Assembly: GCA_902494345.1 (NCBI GenBank)
Contig: CABUSV010000013.1
Coordinates: forward strand, 1 to 64,000
DNA length: 64,000 nucleotides
Source of the DNA: an uncultured Collinsella sp.
GTDB lineage: Bacteria > Actinomycetota > Coriobacteriia > Coriobacteriales > Coriobacteriaceae
Direction: 5' to 3'
Made by a program: the position numbers and the translations under genes. This document shows positions 24,637 through 31,957 of the stretch, one piece after another. The notes below the pieces were generated by a model. The model was not told where the DNA came from, did not search any database, and saw only the letters and a program-made list of their open reading frames with translations. Positions within the stretch are counted from its first letter, which is position 1; each line of letters begins with the position of its first letter.

Positions 24637-24768
24637 CGGTTTACTACGACAAAATGGCTCCGGCTGACCACGGCGAGTAATCTACGAAATTGGCAACGCC
24701 TCTACCTGCGGTTTTAATATCATCAAAATGTCCGTGGTTGAGATCATTCAATTCATCGTAGTAAACCG
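24637..24768. repeat. Long-loop inverted repeat, CGGTTTACTACGA family
   Basis: CGGTTTACTACGA (24637-24649) is repeated inverted at 24756-24768 with a 106-base centre. A second nested pair is CCACGG (24667-24672) with CCGTGG (24732-24737). No coding frame is present. Its architecture matches other intergenic inverted repeats in this window. Confidence 0.6.
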
Positions 24769-24833
24769 AAGTACTTTTGTTTGGCTACAAATAGTATCGG
24801 TATAGGCGTTTTTGAATATCGCGATAATCTGGA

Positions 24834-24876
24834 TGGTAAAACGATTTTCTAGGACAACCGTTCGCCGATGGTAAAC
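24834..24876 (+). promoter_or_regulatory. TGGTAAAAC operators upstream of the GH13-GH77 gene
   Basis: TGGTAAAAC (24834-24842) and TGGTAAAC (24869-24876) match the half-sites between the HAD gene and glgB. The second is followed by GTTTATAC, giving a rough inverted repeat. A candidate -10, TATACT, lies at 24909-24914. This suggests shared sugar-dependent control of glycogen and maltodextrin enzymes. Confidence 0.5.
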
Positions 24877-24975
24877 GGATGTTGTTTATACAGCCTGTGT
24901 ACAACAGATATACTTACATCCTGTGCGTAAAGCCCATGGCCAGCTGGCCATGATTCTATTGAACTGGACCGTACT

Positions 24976-27900
24976 ATGAGATTGATACACAACAGCCGTC
25001 TGCCGCAGTTTCGCACTCCGTTTGGCGCTGTGACCACAGGAACTACCCTTTCGCTCTCCGTGATTCTGGAGGATGCCGACCCCAACCAGGCAACGCTTAC
25101 GCTGCGCACCTGGGTCGATGAAATCGGTGAGTCTTTGTATCCCATGACGCACGAGGGCGACGGCATATTTACCGTAGAGCTTGAGTGCACCGAGCCCTGT
25201 CTCATCTGGTACAGCTTTATATGCAATATCGAGGGCCAGCCCGAGGTTCGCCTGGGCGCACCACAGGGCCGCACCGGCGGCGAGGGCGTAACCTACGACT
25301 ACGCCGAGGTGCCGTCATTCCAGGTCACCGTCTACAAGCACCGCGAAGTTCGACCCGAGTGGTACGAGCGCGGAATGGTCTACCAGATCTTCCCCGATCG
25401 CTATGCCCGCGACGAGCACTGGCGCGAGCGCACGCTGGCCGAGGTCGAAAAACCGCGCAACGGAATCCAGCGCCGGATGGTCGAGGACTGGAACGAGCCG
25501 CCTGTGTACGAGCGCGCCGAGGACGGCTCCATCAAGACCTGGGACTTCTACGGCGGATCGCTCAAGGGTATCCAAGAAGACCTGCCTCGAATCGCCGAGC
25601 TGGGCTTTACAGCAATCTACCTCAACCCCATCTTTGAAGCGGCAAGCAACCACCGCTACGACACCGCCGATTACACCAAGATCGATCCGATTCTGGGCAC
25701 CGAGCAGGACTTTACTGAGCTGTGCGAGGCGGCCGAGAAGCTGGGCATTTCCATCATTCTGGACGGTGTGTTTAACCACACGGGCGACGATTCGATCTAC
25801 TTCAACCGCTACGGCAACTACCCCGGCGTGGGCGCGTGGCAGAGCGAGGATTCGCCGTGGCGCGATGCGTTTTATTTCCACGAGGACGACTCGTACGACT
25901 GCTGGTGGGGCGTGGGTAATATGCCCGCCATCAATGAGAGCTCCGAGCTGGTACGCGAGCGGCTCCTGGGCAAGGACGGCGTCATTCGTAAATGGCTGCG
26001 CGCTGGTGCTCATGGCTGGCGCCTAGATGTGGCCGACGAACTTTCCGACGATTTCCTAGCCGAGATCAAGAAGGCAGTACTTGCCGAAAAGCCCGATGCC
26101 CTGCTGCTCGGCGAGGTCTGGGAAGACGCCTCCAACAAGATCAGCTACGGCCATCTGCGTCGCTATCTACAAGGCTCCGAGCTCGACTCGGCCATGGATT
26201 ACCCCTTCCGCGACATGGTCATCGGCTTTTTGATGGGCTACAAAAACGCCTACCAAGCTGCCGAGGATATCGAGACCCTGCGCGAGAACTATCCGCGCGA
26301 GGCCCTGTCTTGCGCGCTCAACCTGCTGTCGAGCCACGACCGTCCGCGCATTATCTCGGTGCTCGGCGGCGGCCCCGACGAGTCACAGCTGCCCGAGTGC
26401 GAGCGCAGCAAGTGGCGCCTGGACGAAAACGCGATGGGCCTGGCCAAGAGCCGTTTTTGGCTCGCGACGCTCATGCAGATGACGTTCCCGGGCGTTCCCT
26501 CGATCTATTATGGCGACGAGTACGGCTTGGAGGGTCTCACCGATCCGGGCAATCGTCGCACCATGCCGACCAAGGAAGACCTGCACGACTTCGATACGTT
26601 TGCGATCGTTAAGAATGCCTCGGCCGTGCGCCGCGCGCTGCCGTTTATGATCGACGGTGAAATCAAGGCCTTCGCGCTCAATGACGAGGTGCTGGCCTAC
26701 AACCGTACCGGTAAAGACGGCGAGTCCGCGACCGTCATCATCAACCGCAGCCTGCGCAATTCGCATCGCGTGACCATTCCGGCGCTCGGCGAATGTGCGA
26801 GCGATGTGATTAGCGGTCACGAGTGCGAGATCCACAACGGTACGGTCACGCTCGACCTGTACCCGCTGGGCTCGTCGATCATCTATCACCACGCCGAGCA
26901 GCGCCTGCAGGAGCCGCTCGATCACGGTGCGGGTGTTGTGTGCCATATCACATCGGTGCCGACCGACGACGGCAAGCCCGGTACGATCGGTGCGCCCACG
27001 CGTCGCTTTATCGACCATCTGGCCGCCATGGGCATGCGCTACTGGCAGGTTCTCCCCGTCAACCCCACGGACTTCTTCCGCTCCCCTTACGCCGGTCCTT
27101 CGGCCTTTGCAGGCAATATCGACCTGCTGCCCGAAAGCCACGAGGAGCTGGCCGCCGACTTTGAGACCTGGAAGGCCCGCGGCGGCGAGGATGCCGACCC
27201 GCTGTACACAGCGTTTAAACATCGCAATGCCGATTGGCTCGAGAAATACTGCGTCTACATGGCCGTTAAGAAGTACTTTGAGGGCGAGTCGCGCCACGAT
27301 TGGCCGGCAGATGTCGCGCGCTACAACGAGCATCTGATCGACGACAAGCGCTTCCACAACGAGGCCGAGCTTCAGGCGTACATGCAGTACCGCTTTGACC
27401 TGGCTTGGTGCGAGCTCATGAACTATGCGCACAAGAAGGGCATCGAGGTTATCGGCGATATTCCTATGTACGTGTCCGACGATTCGGCAGATGCGTGGAG
27501 CGAACCCGAGAACTTCTGGCTGTCCGATACCGGCAAGGCGATTGAGATTTCCGGTGCGCCGCCCGACAACTTTGCACCCGAGGGCCAGGTGTGGGGCAAC
27601 CCGACGTTCCGCTGGGACCACATGAAGCAGAACGGCTATAGCTGGTGGATGGACCGCCTGCATCGTGCGTTTTCGCTCTACGACCGCGTGCGTCTGGATC
27701 ACTTCCTGGGCTTCCACAGCTATTTCAGCATTCCCGCGGGCAAGGCATGCGCCGACGGGCGTTGGCTGGCAGGACCGGGCAAAGACCTATTCCAGACCGC
27801 CTATGACGAGCTGGGTCCACTCAACTTTATCGCCGAGGACCTGGGCTATTTGACGCCCGGTGTTCGCGCCATGGCTTCGACCTGCGGCTTCCCCGGCATG

Positions 27901-28272
27901 GACGTGCTGGAGTTTAGCGATTACGACGTCCGTTGCGGCGTGCACCCCACGCCCGGCAAGATTCTGTACACCTCGACGCACGATACGTCGACGCTGGCCG
28001 GTTGGTGCACGCGTTCCTTTGCGGGCGGCGATGAACCGAGCGGTGTTGAGGTGGCGGCCAAGCTGATGGGCGATGCGCTGGCAAGCGACGCTCCCCTCGT
28101 GATGATGCCGCTGCAGGATGTCCTGGGACTTGGCGACGACGCACGCATGAACGTTCCGGGCGTGGCCACGGGCAACTGGACCTGGCAGGCTGACGAGGCG
28201 GACGTTGCCGCCGCCGAGGACAAAACCGCACAGCTCCTGCGCAACAACCATAGATTCTGGGGCGAAGCGTGA
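24976..28272 (+). CDS. Bifunctional GH13 alpha-amylase/neopullulanase - GH77 4-alpha-glucanotransferase fusion
   Basis: A 1098-residue fusion. Residues 1-650: an N-terminal beta domain, then a GH13 barrel (MVYQIFPDRYARDE, GVFNHTG) with nucleophile Asp351 (HGWRLDVADE), acid Glu380 (LLLGEVWED) and Asp455 (SSHDRPR). Residues about 655-1098: a MalQ-type GH77 domain with nucleophile Asp908 (RVRLDHFLGFHSYF), acid Glu954 (FIAEDLGYLTPG) and Asp1003 (STHDTSTLAGW). All acids are present in both halves, so both should work. It would hydrolyse or debranch maltodextrins and disproportionate the products, feeding GlgP. No signal peptide, so cytoplasmic. It has its own promoter region with TGGTAAAAC operators. 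Confidence 0.9.
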   Translation: MRLIHNSRLPQFRTPFGAVTTGTTLSLSVILEDADPNQATLTLRTWVDEIGESLYPMTHEGDGIFTVELECTEPCLIWYSFICNIEGQPEVRLGAPQGRTGGEGVTYDYAEVPSFQVTVYKHREVRPEWYERGMVYQIFPDRYARDEHWRERTLAEVEKPRNGIQRRMVEDWNEPPVYERAEDGSIKTWDFYGGSLKGIQEDLPRIAELGFTAIYLNPIFEAASNHRYDTADYTKIDPILGTEQDFTELCEAAEKLGISIILDGVFNHTGDDSIYFNRYGNYPGVGAWQSEDSPWRDAFYFHEDDSYDCWWGVGNMPAINESSELVRERLLGKDGVIRKWLRAGAHGWRLDVADELSDDFLAEIKKAVLAEKPDALLLGEVWEDASNKISYGHLRRYLQGSELDSAMDYPFRDMVIGFLMGYKNAYQAAEDIETLRENYPREALSCALNLLSSHDRPRIISVLGGGPDESQLPECERSKWRLDENAMGLAKSRFWLATLMQMTFPGVPSIYYGDEYGLEGLTDPGNRRTMPTKEDLHDFDTFAIVKNASAVRRALPFMIDGEIKAFALNDEVLAYNRTGKDGESATVIINRSLRNSHRVTIPALGECASDVISGHECEIHNGTVTLDLYPLGSSIIYHHAEQRLQEPLDHGAGVVCHITSVPTDDGKPGTIGAPTRRFIDHLAAMGMRYWQVLPVNPTDFFRSPYAGPSAFAGNIDLLPESHEELAADFETWKARGGEDADPLYTAFKHRNADWLEKYCVYMAVKKYFEGESRHDWPADVARYNEHLIDDKRFHNEAELQAYMQYRFDLAWCELMNYAHKKGIEVIGDIPMYVSDDSADAWSEPENFWLSDTGKAIEISGAPPDNFAPEGQVWGNPTFRWDHMKQNGYSWWMDRLHRAFSLYDRVRLDHFLGFHSYFSIPAGKACADGRWLAGPGKDLFQTAYDELGPLNFIAEDLGYLTPGVRAMASTCGFPGMDVLEFSDYDVRCGVHPTPGKILYTSTHDTSTLAGWCTRSFAGGDEPSGVEVAAKLMGDALASDAPLVMMPLQDVLGLGDDARMNVPGVATGNWTWQADEADVAAAEDKTAQLLRNNHRFWGEA

Positions 28273-28360
28273 TAAAACCACCGATATAGGGTACAGTTAC
28301 AGACGTTTGAATTTTTGCGGGCAGAGTAATCTGCCCGCTTTGTGCTGAAAAGGAAGTATT

Positions 28361-28597
28361 ATGGCGCGCTACGATTACAAGTGCTCGAGCTGCGGCAACG
28401 TGTTTGAGGTTGAGCATCCCATGTCCGAGACTCCCGAGGTCGTGTGCCCGAGCTGCGGTGCCCCGGCGGCCAAGACGTTCTCGGCCAGCGGCATTAAATT
28501 TGAGGGTAGCGGTTTCTATAACACCGACCAGCGAAGCGGCGGCTCCAGCACTAACGCCACCAACGGCTGCTGTGCCAACTGCCCGCATAGCCACTAG
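28361..28597 (+). CDS. FmdB-family zinc ribbon protein
   Basis: A 78-residue protein with the FmdB regulatory-protein zinc ribbon: ARYDYKCSSCGNVFEVEHPM and VCPSCGAPAAKTF, giving two CxxC pairs that bind one zinc. The C-terminus NGCCANCPHSH adds three cysteines and two histidines. Small proteins of this family are common and their role is unknown. AAAGGAAG lies before the ATG. It is followed at once by a strong terminator. Confidence 0.85.
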   Translation: MARYDYKCSSCGNVFEVEHPMSETPEVVCPSCGAPAAKTFSASGIKFEGSGFYNTDQRSGGSSTNATNGCCANCPHSH

Positions 28598-28602
28598 GAA
28601 CC

Positions 28603-28640
28603 AAACAGCCCCGCGATCAACACCGATCGCGGGGCTGTTT
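28603..28640 (+). terminator. Terminator of the FmdB-family gene
   Basis: AAACAGCCCCGCGATC (28603-28618) pairs with GATCGCGGGGCTGTTT (28625-28640) around AACACC. The stem ends in TTT and CTTTG follows. It also faces the convergent rsmB gene. Confidence 0.8.
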
Positions 28641-28684
28641 CTTTGCGCTATAGGTGGCTAATTATCTACCCAGGTTTCCTTATG

Positions 28685-28751
28685 AGTTGCGGTGAAATAA
28701 GGACTGTTTGGCGGGTTGAAGCCGCTATTCAATCCCTATTTCACCGCAACT
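28685..28751. repeat. Palindromic intergenic repeat, AGTTGCGGTGAAATA family (copy 1)
   Basis: AGTTGCGGTGAAATA (28685-28699) is repeated inverted at 28737-28751; with one mismatch the stem extends to 18 of 19 pairs. The centre has an inner TTGAA-TTCAA stem. It fills the space between the convergent FmdB and rsmB genes. A second copy in the opposite orientation lies at 44892-44956, also between convergent genes, and shares GAATA and AAACAG in its centre. Confidence 0.75.
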
Positions 28752-28757
28752 TAGTCG

Positions 28758-30158
28758 TTACTTGCGGACCAGCCTGGCGCAGAAGTGGCCGTCGTAGGAG
28801 TCGGCGTTTACCGGCACGCTTTGGAAGAGGCCTCGATCGTTCTGGCGTACGGATACGAGTTTCTTGGCCTGATCGAACTCGGGGAGTTGCAGAATCTGTG
28901 CCTCGGAAAGCGGTGCCACGCTAAAGCCGGAACCCTCGGGAGAAGCAAGGAACGCGTCCACGACCTGCGTGTTCTCCTCGTCGAAGACCGAGCACGTTGC
29001 ATAGATGAGCTCACCGCCGGCAGCCACGCGCGCAGCAGCCTCCTTGAGCATCGTCAGCTGCAGCTTGGGCAGCTCAGCCGTCACATCCTTTTCGGTCAGG
29101 CGCCACGGAATCTCGGGATGACGACGCATGGTTCCGGTGCCAGAGCACGGCGCATCGATAAAGACCGTGTCGAACTTAACCGGCTCGCCAAGCATGGCAT
29201 CAAACGATGTGAGCACCTCATCAAGCTCGCAGGCATCACCCGAAACCGTACGAACGCCCTGAATACCCGCCTTGTGAAGGCGCGCGAGATTCAGGTCGCA
29301 CTTACGGTCATGAAGATCAAGTGCCGTATGCTGACGCTCATAGCCGGCGCGCTTGGCCTGGCACATCATCACATAGGTCTTGGTTCCGCGGCCGGCACCA
29401 ATCTCCAGGCAGCGCCCGGGACGGGTCGCCGCGGTAGCGATGAGCTGGGCGTTAAGGTCCGAGGCAACGGCAGCAGCGCGCTCAAACACGCCGGACGCAA
29501 CCGTGACCTGCGCATCGACCGGTGCATGGCAGCCCGGGAACACGGGCGCAACAAGCTGCGAGATATACGGGTCGGGTTTGGTGGCAAAAGCGTTCTCGTG
29601 CAAAGCGAGCGGCGCGGGAGCCAGATTGCCGGCAAAGTTGAGCGCGCCCTCGGGTGTGTCGAACGATGCCATAATGCGAGCACAAAGCCAGCGCGGCAGA
29701 CCCATCAGGCGCGACAGGCGAACCAGACGACGTTCGGACTCATCGGCATCCGCTGCGGCGGCAAAATCCTCAACGTTGTCCGCGACCTTATGCAGCACGG
29801 CATTGGCCAAACCGGCGGCTGACTTAGCACCGCTGCGCACGAGCTCAACGCCCTGACTCACCGCAACACGACCCGGCGTATGCAGATAGAGCATCTCAAA
29901 GGCCGAGATACGAAGCGCCATGCGCACACGAGGCGCGACCTTTTTTGGCTTATCGAGAAACTGGTCGAGCAGCTCATCCAAAATGCCCTGGGTGGCCGCA
30001 ACGCCAAGTGCCAAACGAGCGGCAAAAGCAGAATCGCGCTGGTCAATGGCCTTGGCCGAAGCACGGGACGAGAGCACGTCGCGCGCGTACATGCCGCGGC
30101 GATCGGCCTCCATCAAAACATCAAGCGCGAGCTTGCGCGCGGGGGAAAGCTTGCTCAT
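28758..30158 (-). CDS. rsmB: RsmB/NOP-family rRNA (cytosine-C5) methyltransferase
   Basis: A 466-residue protein with an N-terminal NusB-like helical RNA-binding domain (about 1-140) and a C-terminal SAM-dependent m5C methyltransferase domain. The SAM motif is CLEIGAGRGTKTYVM, and the two catalytic cysteines are in DAPCSGTG and YATCSVFDEEN. The E. coli homologue methylates C967 of 16S rRNA. The start is ATG 30158, overlapping the fmt stop codon by 4 bases (ATGA), so it is translationally coupled to fmt, as in many bacteria. Confidence 0.9.
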   Translation of the reverse strand: MSKLSPARKLALDVLMEADRRGMYARDVLSSRASAKAIDQRDSAFAARLALGVAATQGILDELLDQFLDKPKKVAPRVRMALRISAFEMLYLHTPGRVAVSQGVELVRSGAKSAAGLANAVLHKVADNVEDFAAAADADESERRLVRLSRLMGLPRWLCARIMASFDTPEGALNFAGNLAPAPLALHENAFATKPDPYISQLVAPVFPGCHAPVDAQVTVASGVFERAAAVASDLNAQLIATAATRPGRCLEIGAGRGTKTYVMMCQAKRAGYERQHTALDLHDRKCDLNLARLHKAGIQGVRTVSGDACELDEVLTSFDAMLGEPVKFDTVFIDAPCSGTGTMRRHPEIPWRLTEKDVTAELPKLQLTMLKEAAARVAAGGELIYATCSVFDEENTQVVDAFLASPEGSGFSVAPLSEAQILQLPEFDQAKKLVSVRQNDRGLFQSVPVNADSYDGHFCARLVRK

Positions 30159-31075
30159 GACAAAACACCCCAGATAAGATCGGCACCCTGCAGGCCAGCA
30201 GCCCAAGCAGAAGCAACCATAGCACGCTTGCCATCAGGCTTAACCTCGAGCAACTCAACCGAGCCATCGGAAAGACCCAGGTAAACACGCTTGGCCTTAA
30301 CGAGAACCTGACCCTCGCTAAGCGACACATCAGCCGACGCAGCATCGAGCACGCGCACGGTCTTGCCGGCAATCACGCAACGAGCAGGCGCGGTATCGGA
30401 CGAGGCCAGCACATGACGCACGCAATCAAGCGCCATCATTTGCGGATCCAGACGCATCTCCTGCTTAGAAATCTTGGCGGCATGAGTGACGAGCGCCTCA
30501 TCCTGCTCAGTCCAAACAGCCGAGCCATCGGCAAGCGAGGGAAGCGTATCAGCCAGCAGTTTGCCGCCAAGCTCAGCAAGCTCCATGGTCAACGCCTCAG
30601 CATGCTTACCGGCAACCGACGTGGAAGCCTGAGCGCAATAAGCACCAGTATCCACGCCATGCCCAATACGCATAATGGAAACGCCAGCAACCTCATCACC
30701 AGCGAGAATAGCACGCTGAATAGGAGCAGCCCCACGCCAACGAGGTAGCAAGGACGCATGAACATTCACAATGCCGAGCGGCGCCATATTCAAGACCTCA
30801 TCAGGTAAAATGCAACCATAGGCAGCCACGCAGAAAATGTCAGCTTGGGCAGCTTGAAGCGCCTCAACAACCTCAGGCGTCATACGATTGGCCTCAACAA
30901 CCGGCAATCCCAGCTCAAGCGCCTTGGCCTTAACAGGAGAAGGCTCAAGCTTCTTACCACGCCCACGAACAGCATCAGGACGAGTAATAACAAGCGCAAT
31001 CTCATTGCCAGCCGCGACAAGCGAAGTCAGCGAAGGCACAGCAAAATCAGGCGTACCCATAAACACAATACGCAT
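30155..31075 (-). CDS. fmt: Methionyl-tRNA formyltransferase
   Basis: A 306-residue enzyme that formylates initiator Met-tRNA from 10-formyltetrahydrofolate. It starts MRIVFMGTPDFAVPSL and has the formyl-THF-binding stretch NVHASLLPRWRGAAPIQRAI near residue 105, with ISIMRIGHGVDTG-type sequence after it and a C-terminal OB-like tRNA-binding domain. ATG 31075 is nine bases after GGGGAG; an ATG nine bases upstream would touch the ribosome site. It lies between def and rsmB, the usual order. Confidence 0.95.
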   Translation of the reverse strand: MRIVFMGTPDFAVPSLTSLVAAGNEIALVITRPDAVRGRGKKLEPSPVKAKALELGLPVVEANRMTPEVVEALQAAQADIFCVAAYGCILPDEVLNMAPLGIVNVHASLLPRWRGAAPIQRAILAGDEVAGVSIMRIGHGVDTGAYCAQASTSVAGKHAEALTMELAELGGKLLADTLPSLADGSAVWTEQDEALVTHAAKISKQEMRLDPQMMALDCVRHVLASSDTAPARCVIAGKTVRVLDAASADVSLSEGQVLVKAKRVYLGLSDGSVELLEVKPDGKRAMVASAWAAGLQGADLIWGVLS

Positions 31076-31292
31076 AAAGAACATCTCCCCTCAACCAAAG
31101 CCGAGACGGCTACAAAGAACAGCGGAAAGCCAAGTCACCAGCCCATCCGCAATAACAATTCAACAAGAACAAATATACCCAAAACCAAAGAAAGAGCCGC
31201 AATAAAAGCAGCTCTTCCAACAAAGCAATTATCAGCGAAGACGCCCCTCCCTGGCCCACCGGCACCCGGGCGAACCGAGCCAGAACAACGCA
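31076..31292 (-). other. def-fmt spacer; hydrophobic frame only
   Basis: No recognised gene. On the minus strand one frame ends at 31135 and encodes a single hydrophobic stretch (FIAALSLVLGIFVLVELLLR). It has no start codon with a ribosome site outside the adjacent inverted repeat. It may be the tail of a lost membrane protein gene or chance. Confidence 0.25.
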
Positions 31293-31394
31293 GTCCCCGG
31301 TGCTGAGCGCCCACATATCGTCCCGCGCGCAGTTTCGCAGCAAAGCGAGAATGTTTGAGCACGGGATGATATGTGGGCGCTCAGCACCGGGGAC
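31293..31394. repeat. Long inverted repeat between def and fmt (33-bp arms)
   Basis: Bases 31293-31325 pair with 31394-31362 over 33 positions with a single G-T pair. The arms start GTCCCCGGTGCTGAGCGCCC and the loop is 36 bases. It lies 8 bases after the def stop in transcription order and is not followed by a T-run, so it does not look like an ordinary terminator. Arm sequence differs from the other repeats here but the layout is the same. Confidence 0.75.
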
Positions 31395-31402
31395 GGTGGG
31401 AC

Positions 31403-31939
31403 CTACTCCGTCTCGCCCGGTCGAGCGCCGCGGGCCAGGGCGTCCTGGTACTCCTTGACTGCCTTGAGCCTCTGCATCGGCTTCAGTCGCTCAAACATGG
31501 TGTTGCCGTGCAGGTGATCGATCTCGTGCTGCAGGCAAACGCAGAACAGATCGCCCGTGGCCTCATAGCGAATCAGGTTGGCGTCCAAGTCATACGCCTC
31601 GACGACGACATGGTCGGGACGCTCAATCTCGCAGCTAATGCCCGGGATGGACAGACAGCCCTCGCTAAACGGCACCAGATGGTCGCTCTGCTCAACAATG
31701 ACGGGATTGATGAGCACGTACGGATCGTAGTCGTTCTTATCGCTGTAGTCGCAGTCGATGGTGACGAGCTGGATGAGCTCACCGATCTGCGGGGCAGCCA
31801 GTCCGCAGCCGCCGTTGTCGAACATCATCTTCTTCATCTTCTCGGCAAGCGCCTCGATCGCCGGGGTGATCTCCTCAATGACGGCGCACTCCTGGCGCAG
31901 ACGAGGGTCGGGCGACAGTACGATTCCGTTGGCTTCCAT
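31403..31939 (-). CDS. def: Peptide deformylase
   Basis: A 178-residue metalloenzyme that removes the N-formyl group from nascent proteins. All three motifs are present: GGCGLAAPQIG near residue 46, EGCLSIPG near 96 with the metal-binding cysteine, and QHEIDHLHG near 137 with the two metal-binding histidines and catalytic glutamate. ATG 31939 has AAAGG six bases upstream; another ATG six bases earlier touches that site. It follows priA by 18 bases and precedes fmt, its functional partner. Confidence 0.95.
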   Translation of the reverse strand: MEANGIVLSPDPRLRQECAVIEEITPAIEALAEKMKKMMFDNGGCGLAAPQIGELIQLVTIDCDYSDKNDYDPYVLINPVIVEQSDHLVPFSEGCLSIPGISCEIERPDHVVVEAYDLDANLIRYEATGDLFCVCLQHEIDHLHGNTMFERLKPMQRLKAVKEYQDALARGARPGETE

Positions 31940-31957
31940 GGCCATCCTTTCGGTTTG

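Noticed and set aside
31110..31362. Short hydrophobic frames between def and fmt on the minus strand
   Set aside because: The membrane-like stretch is suggestive, but the only start codons lie inside the inverted repeat or lack a ribosome site, and two overlapping frames look equally hydrophobic because of the A+T-rich text. Kept as a gap note only.
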